NCBI GenBank assembly: GCA_963966185.1
Contig: CAWZYM010000069.1
Location: 91,001-155,000, forward strand
Direction: 5' to 3'
Length of the DNA stretch: 64,000 bases
Origin: Rhabditoides inermis
Lineage: Eukaryota; Nematoda; Chromadorea; Rhabditida; Rhabditidae
Shown: positions 23,676 through 38,740 of the stretch, piece by piece
How the letters are laid out: each line of letters opens with the position of its first letter
Numbering within the stretch: the stretch's first letter is position 1
Notes under the pieces: generated by a model
What the model was told of the DNA's origin: nothing
Databases searched by the model: none
What the model saw: the letters and a program-made list of their open reading frames with translations, nothing else
Translations under genes and position numbers: made by a program

Positions 23676-23935
23676 AAGGTGAAGGTATCCCCCCGATTCA
23701 AGAGATTCACTCTGCGGAAAGGGGTCGATGGAGGTCTATGGCACTACACCATAGCCCAACGATTTTCCAACAACGGTATCTGGCCTATTTTCGCAATAAT
23801 GCGCCCGTGGGTGGCCTACCCTGCGGGTTACCTTCGCAGCAGACTGCTACCAATTTATCACCTTGGTACGGTCAAGCGCCCGGGAGAGGATCGAACCCCC
23901 AACCCACCGAGTATAGCGGACATCGCTAACCACTA
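23676..23935 (-). mobile_element. tRNA-derived SINE
   Basis: Read on the minus strand the head (23935 downward) is gtggttagcgatgtc...ggttcgatcctctcc. It resembles the D-arm (A box) and carries a near-perfect B box (GGTTCGATCC) of a tRNA gene. A body unrelated to a tRNA follows, ending at an (AT)n tail. It cannot fold as a functional tRNA because no acceptor stem closes it. Size ~260 bp and the simple-repeat tail fit a SINE mobilised by a LINE. Confidence 0.6.
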
Positions 23936-24193
23936 ATATATATATATATACATATATATATAAACCACACGAAAAATGGAATGCGTAATGTAACAAAAAG
24001 AAAGAAGAAAAATTAATTCGAAAAAATACTTGTCTCTTCCTTTTTCACAACAAATTGTGTATGACCGCGCGCCAAACGCTGGCACAACTATACACTAGCT
24101 TGCTCTACCGTAATTTCTTAACTCTATATTTCTACGTTTCGGAGAGATATAAATAAGAGAGAGCTCTGTATATTCACTGTCAGACTATTTTAC

Positions 24194-24827
24194 ATGGATC
24201 TGTTATTGGATATGTCAGATCTGGGTTCGTCCCACTCACCGACAATGGAGAGTGATTCGATCCCGATCATCCCTAATCCGATCAGTGGAAGCGTTGGGAG
24301 CATAGGTAAGTCAATGAAAGTATATCTTTTTTTACGGAACTATTTTTTCAGGCGACATGTCGTTGTATGAGGACGCGTTGGATGACAGCGACATGGAGCT
24401 GAACAAGCTGTGCGCAGACGCCGGCGAGAGACTGCAGCGGCACGAGAGACGCAGGAAGTCAGATACACCTTTATCTTATAGCTACTTCTCAATTATTTAC
24501 GCTATAATATGTTTTTATTTACTAATATAACACATTTAATGAATCTCTTTGTATATTGTAATATCGATGATCGCGTGACAATCACGTGGTATCGTTTTGT
24601 GAGATCAATTACGCGTGGGCTACAGCTACAGTGTGGTCTGGTCAACTGATTCCATTTGACAGCACGTGGCTGTTCAATTAGGAATGAACATGGTTGCAGT
24701 GTGTTCCGTCCTCTCTCCTTCGCTGTCCCTCCACCGGCTAGTCCCCAATACGCCAATCGATCCTCCAGCAGTGAACACTCTTCCATCGAGAAACTCACCG
24801 GCGAAGGTGTGTGCCTTCCTCGGTCAG

Positions 24828-24879
<52 letters not shown>

Positions 24880-25567
24880 CGATTGCAGCAGGTCCTTCGG
24901 GCTTCCGTTCTCGTCGGTCGACGATGGGTGGTCGTGAGAGGAGACCGCAGCGGATGGGCAGCACGCAGTCAGTGGACGGCAGTCCGGATGACTGGAGGAT
25001 GATCAACTACGCGGTGAGTGAGAAAGATGTGTCGCAACGAACCTGAGCACATCATAACAACTATAACAGTCAACACTTTAATTTTATTGGTTGAGAGACA
25101 TCTGAAGCATATAAAAAAATTATGATTCAACTCCTCACAATTCATAGATGTTTTTTGAGGCAGTCTATTGCTAATTTTGAGTGAGTGTTCTTCTTGAGTC
25201 TTGGCACTTCTCCCTTTTCAGTTCCACGAGGTTTCCTCGTATCCAGTGCTGATGCAGCTCAATCAACAACTGCAACACCTCAGTCGACAGCTGTACGAAA
25301 TAGAATCCACTAATGCACTCCAATTAAGGATCATATACAGGATGCTCGCTCATCTCATCAAGGTAGGAGAGAGACACACAGACAGAGACAGACAGACAGA
25401 CAGAGAGAGAGGAGAGAGAGAGAGAGGGGGGGGAAGAGATGATGTTGTAGTCTCGTCGTCGTTCGTGGTTCTCGTGGGCTCGTCTCATCCGCTCCCTCCC
25501 TCTCTTCCTCATTGTCATTTGCTGGCCCGTCGTCGCCCGTGCCATCTATCAGTTCTACATTAGGTAA
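24194..25567 (+). CDS. tail-anchored protein of unknown function
   Basis: Six exons join in phase: MDLLLDMSDLGSSHSP... to a phase-1 donor ~24305; GDMSLYEDALDDSDMELN... to ~24457; VFRPLSFAVPPPASPQYANR... (~24699-24805); a basic exon ending DDWRMINYA (~25013); FHEVSSYPVLMQLNQQLQHL... (~25222-25362), a helical segment rich in Leu/Gln; and a last exon SRRRSWFSWARLIRSL then PLFLIVICWPVVARAIYQFY before the TAA. The C-terminal hydrophobic stretch of ~20 residues preceded by Arg and closely followed by the stop is the signature of a tail anchor. The protein would face the cytosol on ER, mitochondria or peroxisomes. About 240 residues. I do not recognise the family; an ACBD5-like anchor was considered, but no acyl-CoA-binding domain is present. 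Confidence 0.6.
24829..24875 (+). repeat. (GA)n microsatellite in an intron
   Basis: About 22 GA units inside the fourth intron interval of the tail-anchored protein gene, between donor ~24806 and acceptor ~24888. Confidence 0.9.
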
Positions 25568-25670
25568 TAGTTCACTTTACAGTCCACTACACGATTTTCG
25601 AACACTTTTAACCATTAGCTATTATGAACTCTCACAAGTGAATGTCGCGAACTGCGACGCGTTGCTTCCT

Positions 25671-25673
<3 letters not shown>

Positions 25674-25752
<79 letters not shown>
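25674..25752 (+). repeat. (CT)n microsatellite
   Basis: Two CT blocks separated by CCCTCCCTCCC, just downstream of the tail-anchored protein gene. The rest of 25568-26233 shows no exon I can support. Confidence 0.85.
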
Positions 25753-25755
<3 letters not shown>

Positions 25756-26233
25756 CGCCTCCTCGCATTCTTTTTTCTCTCCATCATCATAACATCCCCA
25801 TGAAATCCCTCGATAAAATACGACCCATCTCCTTCTTATCACACATGGACACTACGACGTTGTCTATAGTTAATCGAAAACAGCATATGCCTTCAGAAAT
25901 CCAGAGATCCTCACCAATCTCGAACTTATTTCTTATAGTCTCATCTCATTGTATTTCCATATTTCATGATGTGAAATGTTGTTCAGCAATCGTCAGTCGG
26001 TGGCAATCTCCTTTCTCAAGTATCTGTGAAGAAAAATCTGTGAAACACACACTGCACTATTCAAACTTTTGACATTTTCGTTCAAGTATACATATTTTTT
26101 AAACCTTTATCTGCTCAATCGATCATAGCAATTTCATGTTTTTGTTATAAATACTTCCTGAGATCTCCATACTCGTATTGTTTGTCGTCCTGTACCGGTG
26201 GGACTTGAGTGGGCAGGGCCTGTGGGGGCGGAG

Positions 26234-26773
26234 CTAGTGGTGTCTCGTGCCGCGGCCGACGCCCATCAGTACAAGTACTGCAAGAATGATGAGCATCACT
26301 CCGCACACTCCCACTGTTCGCATCTTGCGGGAACAAGTCGATGACCCCTCTGAAAAACATGAACACTATACTCTAATTTATCGATCAGCCACGTGTACGT
26401 GTGTTTAAAACTTTGAAAGAGTGATGCACATAGTGTGTGTTTCATTTTGATGACCCACCGATTTCGGTGCAGGGGATGGTAATCACAGTGGGCATGTCAT
26501 CGAGGGTCGCAGAGAAGCGAACCTGAATAACAAAACATTTGTGGGAAAGCTGGCCATGCAACACACCTTTCTCAACTTCTTCGAGTTGATGGAGACGTCA
26601 TCTGCGAAGCCTTCGACGTCGAGTCGCAGAGTCTCCCTCTCCTTCTTCCCCTCCTCCTTCTCCTCCTTCTCCTCCTTCTCCTGCTTTTGCTCCAGGGATT
26701 CGACACTTAGTTGGAATACGGTAGTATGGGGTACATTATCCGAGAGTACGGTAGCCTTCTCCAACTTTTCCAT
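26234..26773 (-). CDS. small single-pass membrane protein with an RVxF-like motif
   Basis: Three exons: MEKLEKATVLSDNVPHTTVF... with a long EKEEKEEKEEGKKERE repeat ending KKLRK; VRFSATLDDMPTVITIPCTEI; and EGSSTCSRKMRTVG then GVMLIILAVLVLMGVGRGTRHH before TAG. All junctions keep phase. The start follows atcatttcag plus two bases, a likely trans-splice site. The exon-exon junction creates KVRFSA. This fits the RVxF consensus (K/R-V-x-F) for docking protein phosphatase 1, so a PP1 regulatory or targeting role is possible but unproven. The C-terminal hydrophobic segment with a short basic tail suggests a membrane anchor. About 128 residues; no ortholog recognised. Confidence 0.5.
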
Positions 26774-27670
26774 TTCTGAAATGATACACACACACAATGT
26801 GCAAGACTCTTTTAAAACTCTAACCACACGTGGACTTTAAATAGCTTTCGAAATACGTCGGACTATAGACTTTTGAAATGTGATACTTGAGAAAAATGGT
26901 CTGATGACGCATCATAGAGAGAGGAAAGGAAGCAGCTTATATACGGAAAAAGGGAGAGAGATGGGATCTCTGCGTTCTGCGATAAGCGGAGACCATTCAA
27001 AACTGACAAGGACCATTGATAAATGTGGAAATCAGTGTCGTCTCCTGGACATATTTCGAATACAATGCCAAAGAAAGTAGGAGTGATGTGATGAGTGATT
27101 GCACCACGAGTCAAAGAGGGTCACATGCTACTTAGATTAGAAGAAAGGAGAACTGGCGAAGGAAGGAGGGGATCACTCAATCAGTTCAACACTAGTACTA
27201 ACACTCACTGCAAACACAGGATCGTCTATCGAACAGGAGTCACGGGTGGATGTTTGCCTACTATTAGCTTACAGCCAGACGAACAACCCTCTCTACAATT
27301 ACTATGTACAACAAAATACTCAGTGATCGGCACATAGTCTTTTCTATTATTAGGACAATCCGCTTATAAACAACTTATCGGATCGCTTACGCAAAAGAGG
27401 CGTGCTATAAAGATTGCAGCATACGCGATAAGGCCGAAAACACTAGTCTTGGGTTGAGAAAGAAAGACTCCTCGAGATTTCGCAGAATTTCGTCGACAAA
27501 TAGCATAGCTTCTGATGCGATAAGACACCAGACAGAGTATGTTTATCACTCATATTGTTCATCCTGAGACATAAACCGAGGCTTTCCCATCCTGATCTTC
27601 ACACTTGACTTTATTCAAATTAGTATTGCATCGTACATTATCATCACACGTTCTCCCCTCTACCGTATCC
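26774..27670. other. intergenic spacer
   Basis: Moderately AT-rich. It holds the promoter side of the small membrane protein gene and the 3' flank of the secreted Cys-rich gene. No supported exon. Confidence 0.4.
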
Positions 27671-27999
27671 CTATCCCTGGAGGAATGACTTGAGTTCGCA
27701 CTTGAAGTTGGTTGGATTGGGGGCGAACGGATGGCAACAGCAACGGCACACAGAACCCTCCGGTCTGAAATACCAAGCTCATTGTTTTCAACAATCACAA
27801 ATGTGCGTCTGGACACATACGTATAGAATATAGTTAATTGAATCAATGATATCATAATTGTAAGATTAGCGAATGCATACCTATGCTCGGGGACGCAGGT
27901 GAGATAGTCAAGGCCATCGATGATCTGCTGCATCGATTGCGTCACGTTCGGGAGCTGTACGGCCGGGTTCGGCCACAGACGGCAGCCCTGCGAGGAACG

Positions 28000-28057
<58 letters not shown>

Positions 28058-29116
28058 CCTCCTTCTCTCACTCTCTCTTCCACTTACATTGACATACTTG
28101 GAGACGCATGCGTGTGACTGTTCCACTCCCATACACCTTCTCTCTGCTACGAACAGAGGGTTGATCACTCCGATATCGCCCCTGCAAAAACATGCTCTAA
28201 AAGACCAAAAGTATGCTTCCCGCCCCTTAGTCCGCCCCGCGTTCAATGAATTTTCCGTACGATGTTCGTATTTTGGTTCCGCCCCTTTGGCCCCGCCCAC
28301 CTCCTGTGGCACTGTCTTCCACAGCTTTGCTGATAGCTGCATTGTCCACACTGTTCCTCCGAAAGAGTCACATCACGAAGGTAGTTGTAGAAGTTGTTGA
28401 ACGCCTAGAAACTAGTTTTAATGATAATGATTTCGACTGCGGAAGTGAAGAAGCACAAGCAAGATCAAGTGAAGAATGTAAATGAACTCACGACTCCCCA
28501 TCGGTCCTTGAGAAGCTTGAAGAAGACGTGTCCTCGACAGCCCTTTCTTCCGGGAAGCAGCTGGTTGAAGTAGCTGCATACAATCATATCATACGCATAC
28601 CACTCATAGATTAACCTTTTTTGTTGTCAGTTTTAGGTATGGACACATTCGTACAACAAACATTCTTGCACCCTCTATTATCCTTCATTCTTATTCGCGT
28701 CAGTCTTGGCATGATCAGAATTAGACAATCACCCCTGCAAAGTGTTGTTGTAGATATGTGGTGCATTGTACTCACCCCCTCTGCCAACGGGCCTCCTTTC
28801 CTTTCAGCCATACACACGGGCCCCACTCACTCCAATTCTCACAGTTTGACGCCTGCAATCAACATGAGTGATCACATGATTCCTTAATCTTCTCACTTCT
28901 CACTTATCACATGATCTCCTCACCTGGATCGGATTTCCAAACATGGCCGAGATCTGGGCATCTGAAACGTTGAAATGCCCTTACCCCCTTACGTTTTTTT
29001 GGATGAGATGAAATAGACTATATAATATAGTGATAAGAGATGACAGATGAAATAAATGTTTCCAACAAAAACGAACCTGCGAGGGCAGCGATTGCGAGAA
29101 CGGCTAAAAGACGCAT
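27671..29116 (-). CDS. secreted cysteine-rich protein with a thrombospondin-like NWSEWGPC motif
   Basis: Eight exons in phase. MRLLAVLAIAALA is a clean signal peptide. The mature part begins DAQISAMFGNPIQASNCENW and contains NWSEWGPCVW, the opening of a thrombospondin type 1 repeat. Exons reading YFNQLLPGRKGCRGHVFFKL, AFNNFYNYLRDVTLSEEQCG, GDIGVINPLFVAERRCMGVE and GCRLWPNPAVQLPN follow, then a Cys-dense end (VCRCCCHPF) and FLQG before TAG. About 20 cysteines in ~230 residues indicate a disulphide-rich extracellular protein. A (CT)n/(GA)n tract (28003-28074) lies in one intron. The ATG is ~250 bp downstream of the pvf-1 stop on the same strand, so shared transcription is possible. I cannot name a family beyond the TSR-like motif. 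Confidence 0.65.
28003..28074 (+). repeat. (CT)n microsatellite in an intron
   Basis: Near-continuous CT units with one TTTC interruption, inside an intron of the secreted Cys-rich gene (on the minus strand it reads GA). Confidence 0.9.
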
Positions 29117-29366
29117 GGCTGAAACGGACGAATGTGAGAGGATATGTCAGGGGAACCCATTCCCCATTCCCCGCCCCATTCAACACAAAAAGGTTGATCC
29201 AATCAAATGATACGATCCGCGATCCGAGACATCCCCTTATCCCCCTTTCTATCCCATATCGCACTCTCTCTGTCCTGCCCTATATCCACACTTGCACGCC
29301 CTCGCATAGTCACACAAACATTTATACAATCACAAATGCAACAGGTTTGCAATCGAATACGCTTCT

Positions 29367-31459
29367 TCACGGCCTCCTTCCGTGCTTCCTTCTGTTCAAA
29401 CTTGGCAGATTAGCAATGTCTGAAATCGATACATCAATACTGAAAAAAAACGATAACTCACCGACTGCCTGCTTGTGGTCGACTTGCGTCTTTCTGGTGT
29501 TGGCGTCTTTCTTGTGACATTTGCAGGTGATGACGTCGATTTCGGATCCGTGAGGACAGGAGACTCCGTCGCAGGAGCAAGAACAGCGGGAGGAGGACCA
29601 ACGACCTGAGATCACCATGTCATTCTATTCACACACAACAACACACAATACAAGCGTTTATCATGCAGCATAAATATATACAATGCGAGTGTGAGTAGTG
29701 AGTAGTCAGTAGTGTCCCCTGTGTGCGTGTCTGTCGTGTCCCCTGTGTCTATGCGAGTGTGTCCTCACCACACTCTCCCCCCACACTCGCTCCTCCCTGG
29801 TCAGCTCCGTCCTCCGCTGCTGTCCACCTATTCCTATCCCACCGACTACTATTGGCAGTGTTGTTGTAGAGGTGGTGGTTGAAGGCTGTTCAGTGGGCGC
29901 CTCTATCTCGCCTGTCTCTACTCCCTCAGTGGTGTGAGTGTGGGGTGGAAGTGATGGGTGTGTACCCTGGCAGGCCTGTTTGTCGTCTGGGTTGGCGCAC
30001 TCGCACTGGCAGTTCGAGTTGATCACGTGACCTAGCGGGCACTCCGGCACCTCAACACGTGCTCATCCGCGAGTCTTTCTCTCCCCCCTCTCTCCCTCTC
30101 TCTCTCTCCCCCCCTCTCTCTCTCAGTGCGCACCTGTCCCTCGCAGTCGTAGCAGCTGCAGCTCGTGTGCTCCTCCATTTCGATGTTGATCGTCTGATTC
30201 AGCATAAACTTGTCGTGTCCGATGTACAGCATCTCCGCTATCTGCAGAGTTTTGTTTCATTATGGAGACAATAGCAATTCTGCAAAAAGTTATGCGTCTG
30301 GGGGGAATCGAACCCCCGTCGAATGCTTGGAAGGCATTCATGCTGACCATTACACCACAGACGCTTATTGGAAGAGAGCGAGAAAGTTGACACGATCAAG
30401 ACACGGATAAGAATTGCCAGGTAAAAGCAAAAGGAAGACAACTAACCGGACGCAGGACTTTCTTGATAGAGTGCGGTCGACACTTGGCGTTTCTCTCACA
30501 GCAACTACCAACACATTGCATTACCTAAAAATGAATACGTGCGATCTAGTTTTCATTTGCCATTCACTTCATAACACCTGGGATAGATGACGACTTGTGG
30601 GTTATCCTCTTCGATTGGAACAGGAACACACACCTGCAATATCACAAATGTATATGGTGATGGGTGGCGTGTGAATGTCTCACCGACTGCAGTCTGCACG
30701 TGTCGTTTCCCTGTCTCATCGACCATATTTCATCCAAGTGCTCGGATGTGTGTGCTGCAACCCATCTCTGTGCGCGGGGGGGATGGGATTGGCCTACCGT
30801 CTACGTGGTCGTTGGTGAGTGCGGCGACTCCGCTGGCAGATGCCTCCATCGCCATTCCCCTCGCGCGGGAAGGACTTCGCATCAACGAAGCACCGAGGAT
30901 GCGCCCTGTCCGAATCGAACTCGCTGCAAACAGTCTCTGTCCTCACCTCACTATCACGTGTTTATCTGTCTATCCACGTGAAAGCTGTACACTACTACAC
31001 TACTTCCAACATACTGATACTGTACTTCAATAACCTCATTACGAATCTACCGTAATTATCAGGTGTTTGGGTGTTGAGTGAGAAGCATTTCCGTGTTGTA
31101 TTTGTATTTGATGCGTGATCGTGATGCTTTCACAAAACACACTTGCTACAAAACATTCGTATTGTAGCCGAACAACCACACCACAAATAAACGATAACAT
31201 TAAAATTAATCACCACACCATACATGCGTAAATAAAAAAGTGTGACTTACCCTGAACTCCTTGTCTATGTTTCACATTTGTCGTCTCTGGGTGGTACTGA
31301 ACATGAACACTGTCCAGCAAATCAGCAAAGGAGTGAGCGTGTTTCATCCTGGAATCTTCGTGGGTGGTCTCGCCGGATCAACGGAGCTCACCTGTGGCGA
31401 ATGTGCGCAGGAATCTCGGCGGAGATCACTCCGAATAACAATAGCACCGGCCACTTCAT
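29367..31459 (-). CDS. pvf-1: PDGF/VEGF-like growth factor (pvf-1 type)
   Basis: Ten exons in phase from a signal peptide (MKWPVLLLFGVISA) to a basic C-terminus (LNRRKHGRRP). The central exons give VCVPVPIEEDNPQVVIYPRC, YEVMQCVGSCCERNAKC and, after IAEMLYIGHDKFMLNQTI, HTSCSCYDCE. The order P-R-C, then C-x-G-C-C-x5-C, then C-x-C is the PDGF/VEGF cystine-knot signature. Two further Cys-rich repeats follow (CPLGHVINSNCQCEC and CSCSCDGVSCPHGS...CKC), like the C-terminal extensions of VEGF-C/D and nematode PVF-1. The protein should be a secreted dimer acting on a receptor tyrosine kinase. A Thr/Pro-rich open stretch after the first repeat (~29706-29965) could be retained as an alternative exon. 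A tRNA-Gly gene lies in the intron between the CVGSCC exon and the IAEMLY exon. Confidence 0.87.
30294..30364 (-). tRNA. tRNA-Gly(TCC)
   Basis: The minus strand reads GCGTCTG...CAGACGC as a perfect 7-bp acceptor stem, a D arm GGTGTAATGGTCAGCAT, an anticodon arm AATGC-CTTCCAA-GCATT with anticodon TCC, and a T arm GGGGGTTCGATTCCCCC. No intron, no CCA encoded. It sits within an intron of the pvf-1-type gene on the same strand. Confidence 0.95.
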
Positions 31460-31972
31460 GGTTCTCTTCATACAATCCTCTCGATTCGACTTTGCCTCCC
31501 AGTTTATATGACTGCGTTTACGGGGGGGGGGGTGTCAGCTGTCGGGTGTTGATTGCTCTTTCTGTTCTTTCTCCCATGCAGAAATCAGGTGATGATGAGT
31601 CATCACACAACACTCATTTTCGAATTTGATGGGGTAGAATAGGTTAAAATTTATTTCAAAAATTCAGTGTGTTTGGAGGATGTACGCTGTGGTGCATATC
31701 TAGAAAGTATGAAACTTTGGGGAAAACATAAACAAAATAAGTTGTACGGTATAATAAATATTCACTTGTGTGAATGTCTGAGTTGACGGGACGAGAACAG
31801 TGCACACAGTGAGTGCGCAGTGAGCAATGCAAACAGGTAGTGAGTATAGGAGAGCATATATGATCCCACGCTTTCTCAAACACAAGCGCCCTCCGCCAAA
31901 GACAGAGCTCGCACCGTTCGACCGAGTTCGAGTTGGCAGTGTTGTCGACTTGTTTCAAGCGTGTTTGGTGTG

Positions 31973-32022
31973 CGTGTGTGTGTGTGCGTGTGTGTGTGTG
32001 CGTGTGTGTGTGTGTGTGTGCA
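31973..32022 (+). repeat. (TG)n microsatellite
   Basis: TG/CG alternating tract between genes, with G8 at ~31520 and C9 at ~32043 nearby. The 31460-32749 interval shows no supported exon. Confidence 0.85.
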
Positions 32023-32447
32023 AAGCGCTTTGCCCCTCCATCCCCCCCCCCTCTTCCCTCTCTTCCCTCTTCCTCTCCTGTCCGGTTCCGAAGCTGGCAA
32101 GTACACACAACTCCTCTCCCACACAGTTCACTCCGTCTCACTTCCCACCCCAATCGCGCATCAACCACTCCCACGTCATTGTTGATTTGATCCACTCTTC
32201 ATCGGTCGATCGCTCCTCCATCTCTTCATTAGCCTGTTATTGTTCCATTTCATGTCGCTTGTCCGCTCTATTTGCCCAGCCAGCCCAGTCCACTTGAAAC
32301 CCAGTCACAACATGTTTCCTGCCAGTCATCAGCTCCTCACTCCACATACTGTAACCGTGTCTGCGGATCAGTTCGAGGAATGTTCATATGCGGTGCTCAA
32401 ACAATCGGAGCTGCGGCGGAGCTTCCTCGAATTCCACTCCAACTAAA

Positions 32448-32547
<100 letters not shown>

Positions 32548-32749
32548 CTCGCGGAATTTGCCGGATCATACATGTTTCGGGTGGCATTATCATGTCATGT
32601 GAGCCTTGAGAGAGGCCGCACACACTCAGCCCTCTCATCATCTCAACTTATCTTATTTTGTTCTTGTACACTTATTCTTATATCATCTTCTTACTTCTTT
32701 CTTGTCTGACCGCCGTTCGTTGTCGTGTGCACACCGTTACTTGATTAGG

Positions 32750-35910
<3,161 letters not shown>

Positions 35911-35951
35911 ACCACCCCATCCCACACCGCATTCATATCCGATCTCCCGTG

Positions 35952-36007
<56 letters not shown>

Positions 36008-37354
36008 GGGGTGTGCGCCCGCCGCGTTCTCAGACCCGACCGACTTCGCCCCGAACACCCTCACCCATTGCTCAGTCTGTGTATAAACCTCTTCGACCTG
36101 CTGACTCATCACGTGTTCCTCCACCCTCCCACACAGACAGAGCCACAATCATTCAAAGTGCGGCAGGGTGGTCAGTGCGCGCTCCCCGCATCTCACGCAA
36201 TTAGCCTGCAGGCAGGCTCTGCTGTCCCACGCAGAGACCCCAAAATACACACCACTTGAGGTGGAAAGGCGCAGACATCTCGTATGCAGAGGGCGGCCGA
36301 CTGTCTTCACCTTTCGCTTGCAACCCGACCCGCCGTCTGACGTGAGTCGAGCAGCCACCTGCCAGCAGGTACGCACGACAAGTGAGAATGCTCTCACGGC
36401 ATCCCAACACCTGGCAGTCAAAGGAAGACTAACTCCTTTCAGTGCTATGACGAGAGTTCACCTGTATTCATAGTGTTTTGGATTCGCGCGAATCTAGTGG
36501 GGCCGGAAACATGGCGAAATCATCTTTCCAGGTGTATAATATGTATTCAGTGAGATGATTCAGAGCGACCAGCTAACATGTGGGAAAGGCGGGAGGACAA
36601 AAGAGACACGCCACCGCAATACCGGAATAGTAAAACAGTCACGACGACGGCAGCCTTTCTTCTGCTGACACCGCCTTACAACTTCATCATACATCATACT
36701 GTTGTTGTTGATACTCGCATATAAAAGTAGTGGTACGCCAGTCTGTAATAGTCCCGCCCATAACAAAATAACAGTCCATTGGCAGAACGACCCACGCAAA
36801 GTATATTTCTTTACAGTTTCCCTTTCTCTTTTTCGAAAATTACACTGAATGTATGTATGTCTCGAGAAGTAAGATCTCATTTTTTTCCGATTTTAGGCAT
36901 ACTGGTTTCTAGCCGTACTGGCTCACTTTCCACGATACATCATCTATATGTAATCAACAAACAGTACGGCTACTGACGACTTGTCACTTGCACAACGCAC
37001 TCACATCCATCCGCCTACAAACCACAAACCACATAGCAACAAAACACATCGATCGTATGCTATATCGTTTCATTCGGCTTGAGCAACACGCATACAAAGA
37101 TACAAGAAGAATATGTTAAAGAAGCGACGTGAAATGCATGGTACAAGTAGTTTACTTGGTATTCCAATTCCGAATCGAGACAAAGTAACGTCAAACAACG
37201 TTGTTTCAAAGAAAGAATGAAAAACGGGAGAGAGAGAGATTCATCAGTGATCGGGAAATGACCACAGGTGACAATGCAATGAAATGCCGCTTTGTTTTGA
37301 GATAGAATAGAAAGAGAAAAAGAGAGATCATGTCAATCTATACTTACAAATAGG

Positions 37355-37397
<43 letters not shown>

Positions 37398-37422
37398 TAC
37401 GTCTACTCAAGACAGCTCTTTC
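35911..37422. other. 3' flanks and spacer with (CT)n and (GA)n tracts
   Basis: Contains (CT)n at ~35949-36004, directly after the Ly6-type stop codon, and (GA)n at ~37359-37395, just downstream of the neurohormone stop. No further exon supported, although several open frames exist. Confidence 0.45.
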
Positions 37423-37700
37423 CTAGACCTTCTTGTCGAGTTCCACAGTGTTCAGAAGATTTGTTACATCTGCCTCGGTCGAAGAGAAGACGTTAAGACA
37501 CGCACGAAAGTGTTCACTGCGGAAGCACCTGTAACAAATCAGTCAACCATCAATTTCAGCTAGCCTAACCGTGTTTTAAAAAGTATGAAGCACTAACCAC
37601 TAACACTCATCAACCTCATTAGCCAGATTCGCTCTTTCCACCCCGTTTCTCGCTTCTCACCACAAACAATCCATGACTCATTAATCATTGTGCACAACTT

Positions 37701-37749
<49 letters not shown>

Positions 37750-38131
37750 CTAGCTCTAGCTCTCTTTCGCTTTCTTTTTCCTTTATCGTTCCTAGTGCTC
37801 ACTTGGATCTGCAGTCGGATCGCATGTTGGGTCTTTCATGAGAGAACATCTCGTGGCACATCACGCATATCCTGTCCATCACTTCGTGCAGCATTGGATT
37901 CCGGTGCACCTGCAGACAAATCGGTACGACCCATCAATCAAACTTAGATTTACTGTCATTGATTCACTCAAAATTCAAAGCCCTATCCATAACTTGCGAT
38001 CAAAAAAGATCATAATAAAATACGAAACTAAATTCATTTCTCACCTTACAGGGTTTAGAGTTCCCTTTTTGTTTGACAACGTAAATTCGCGCAGAAACAG
38101 CATGTTCACAGAATAATGAAATCATCACCAT
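37423..38131 (-). CDS. CHH/ITP (crustacean hyperglycaemic hormone / ion transport peptide) family neurohormone
   Basis: Exons 38131-38045, 37909-37803 and 37528-37423 splice in phase to 99 residues. MVMISLFCEHAVSA is a signal peptide (an in-frame upstream Met near 38211 would give a longer leader). The mature part holds exactly six cysteines in the CHH order, spaced 15, 2, 14, 3 and 8 residues apart; arthropod CHH/ITP has 15, 2, 12, 3, 8. The core reads PCKVHRNPMLHEVMDRICVM, then C...DCRSKCFRSEHFRACLNV. The second intron cuts a codon just before Cys5 in phase 2. Arthropod CHH genes have their conserved intron near residue 40, at the same place. No C-terminal amidation signal (ends ELDKKV). 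Expected to be a secreted neuropeptide; target unknown. A (CT)n tract (37702-37746) lies in the second intron. Confidence 0.82.
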
Positions 38132-38370
38132 GATAAACAGACACCATGCGACTGATGACGATCTCCTTGATTGTCTCGTACAAGGCAGCTGCCTCAACGT
38201 TACGACGAGATTCATATCAGATATGTAGGAATGACCTGTGCAAGCTGATAGCCCCACTAACAATGGCTTCGTCTACGACGCGGGAATATTTCAAAGCCAC
38301 GCCCCTCTTGCGAACGCGAATGGAAACGAGTGGGAGGGACTAGTTTCACAGTGACCACCAAAAGAAAGAA

Positions 38371-38740
<370 letters not shown>

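Noticed and set aside
28611..28826. Extra exon in the secreted Cys-rich gene
   Set aside because: In the required phase it meets a TAA after four codons, whereas skipping it joins neighbouring exons in frame.
29706..29965. Separate Thr/Pro-rich mucin-like gene
   Set aside because: It lies directly after the CPLGHVINSNCQCEC exon of the pvf-1-type gene in the same frame. It is best seen as intron or an optional exon extension.
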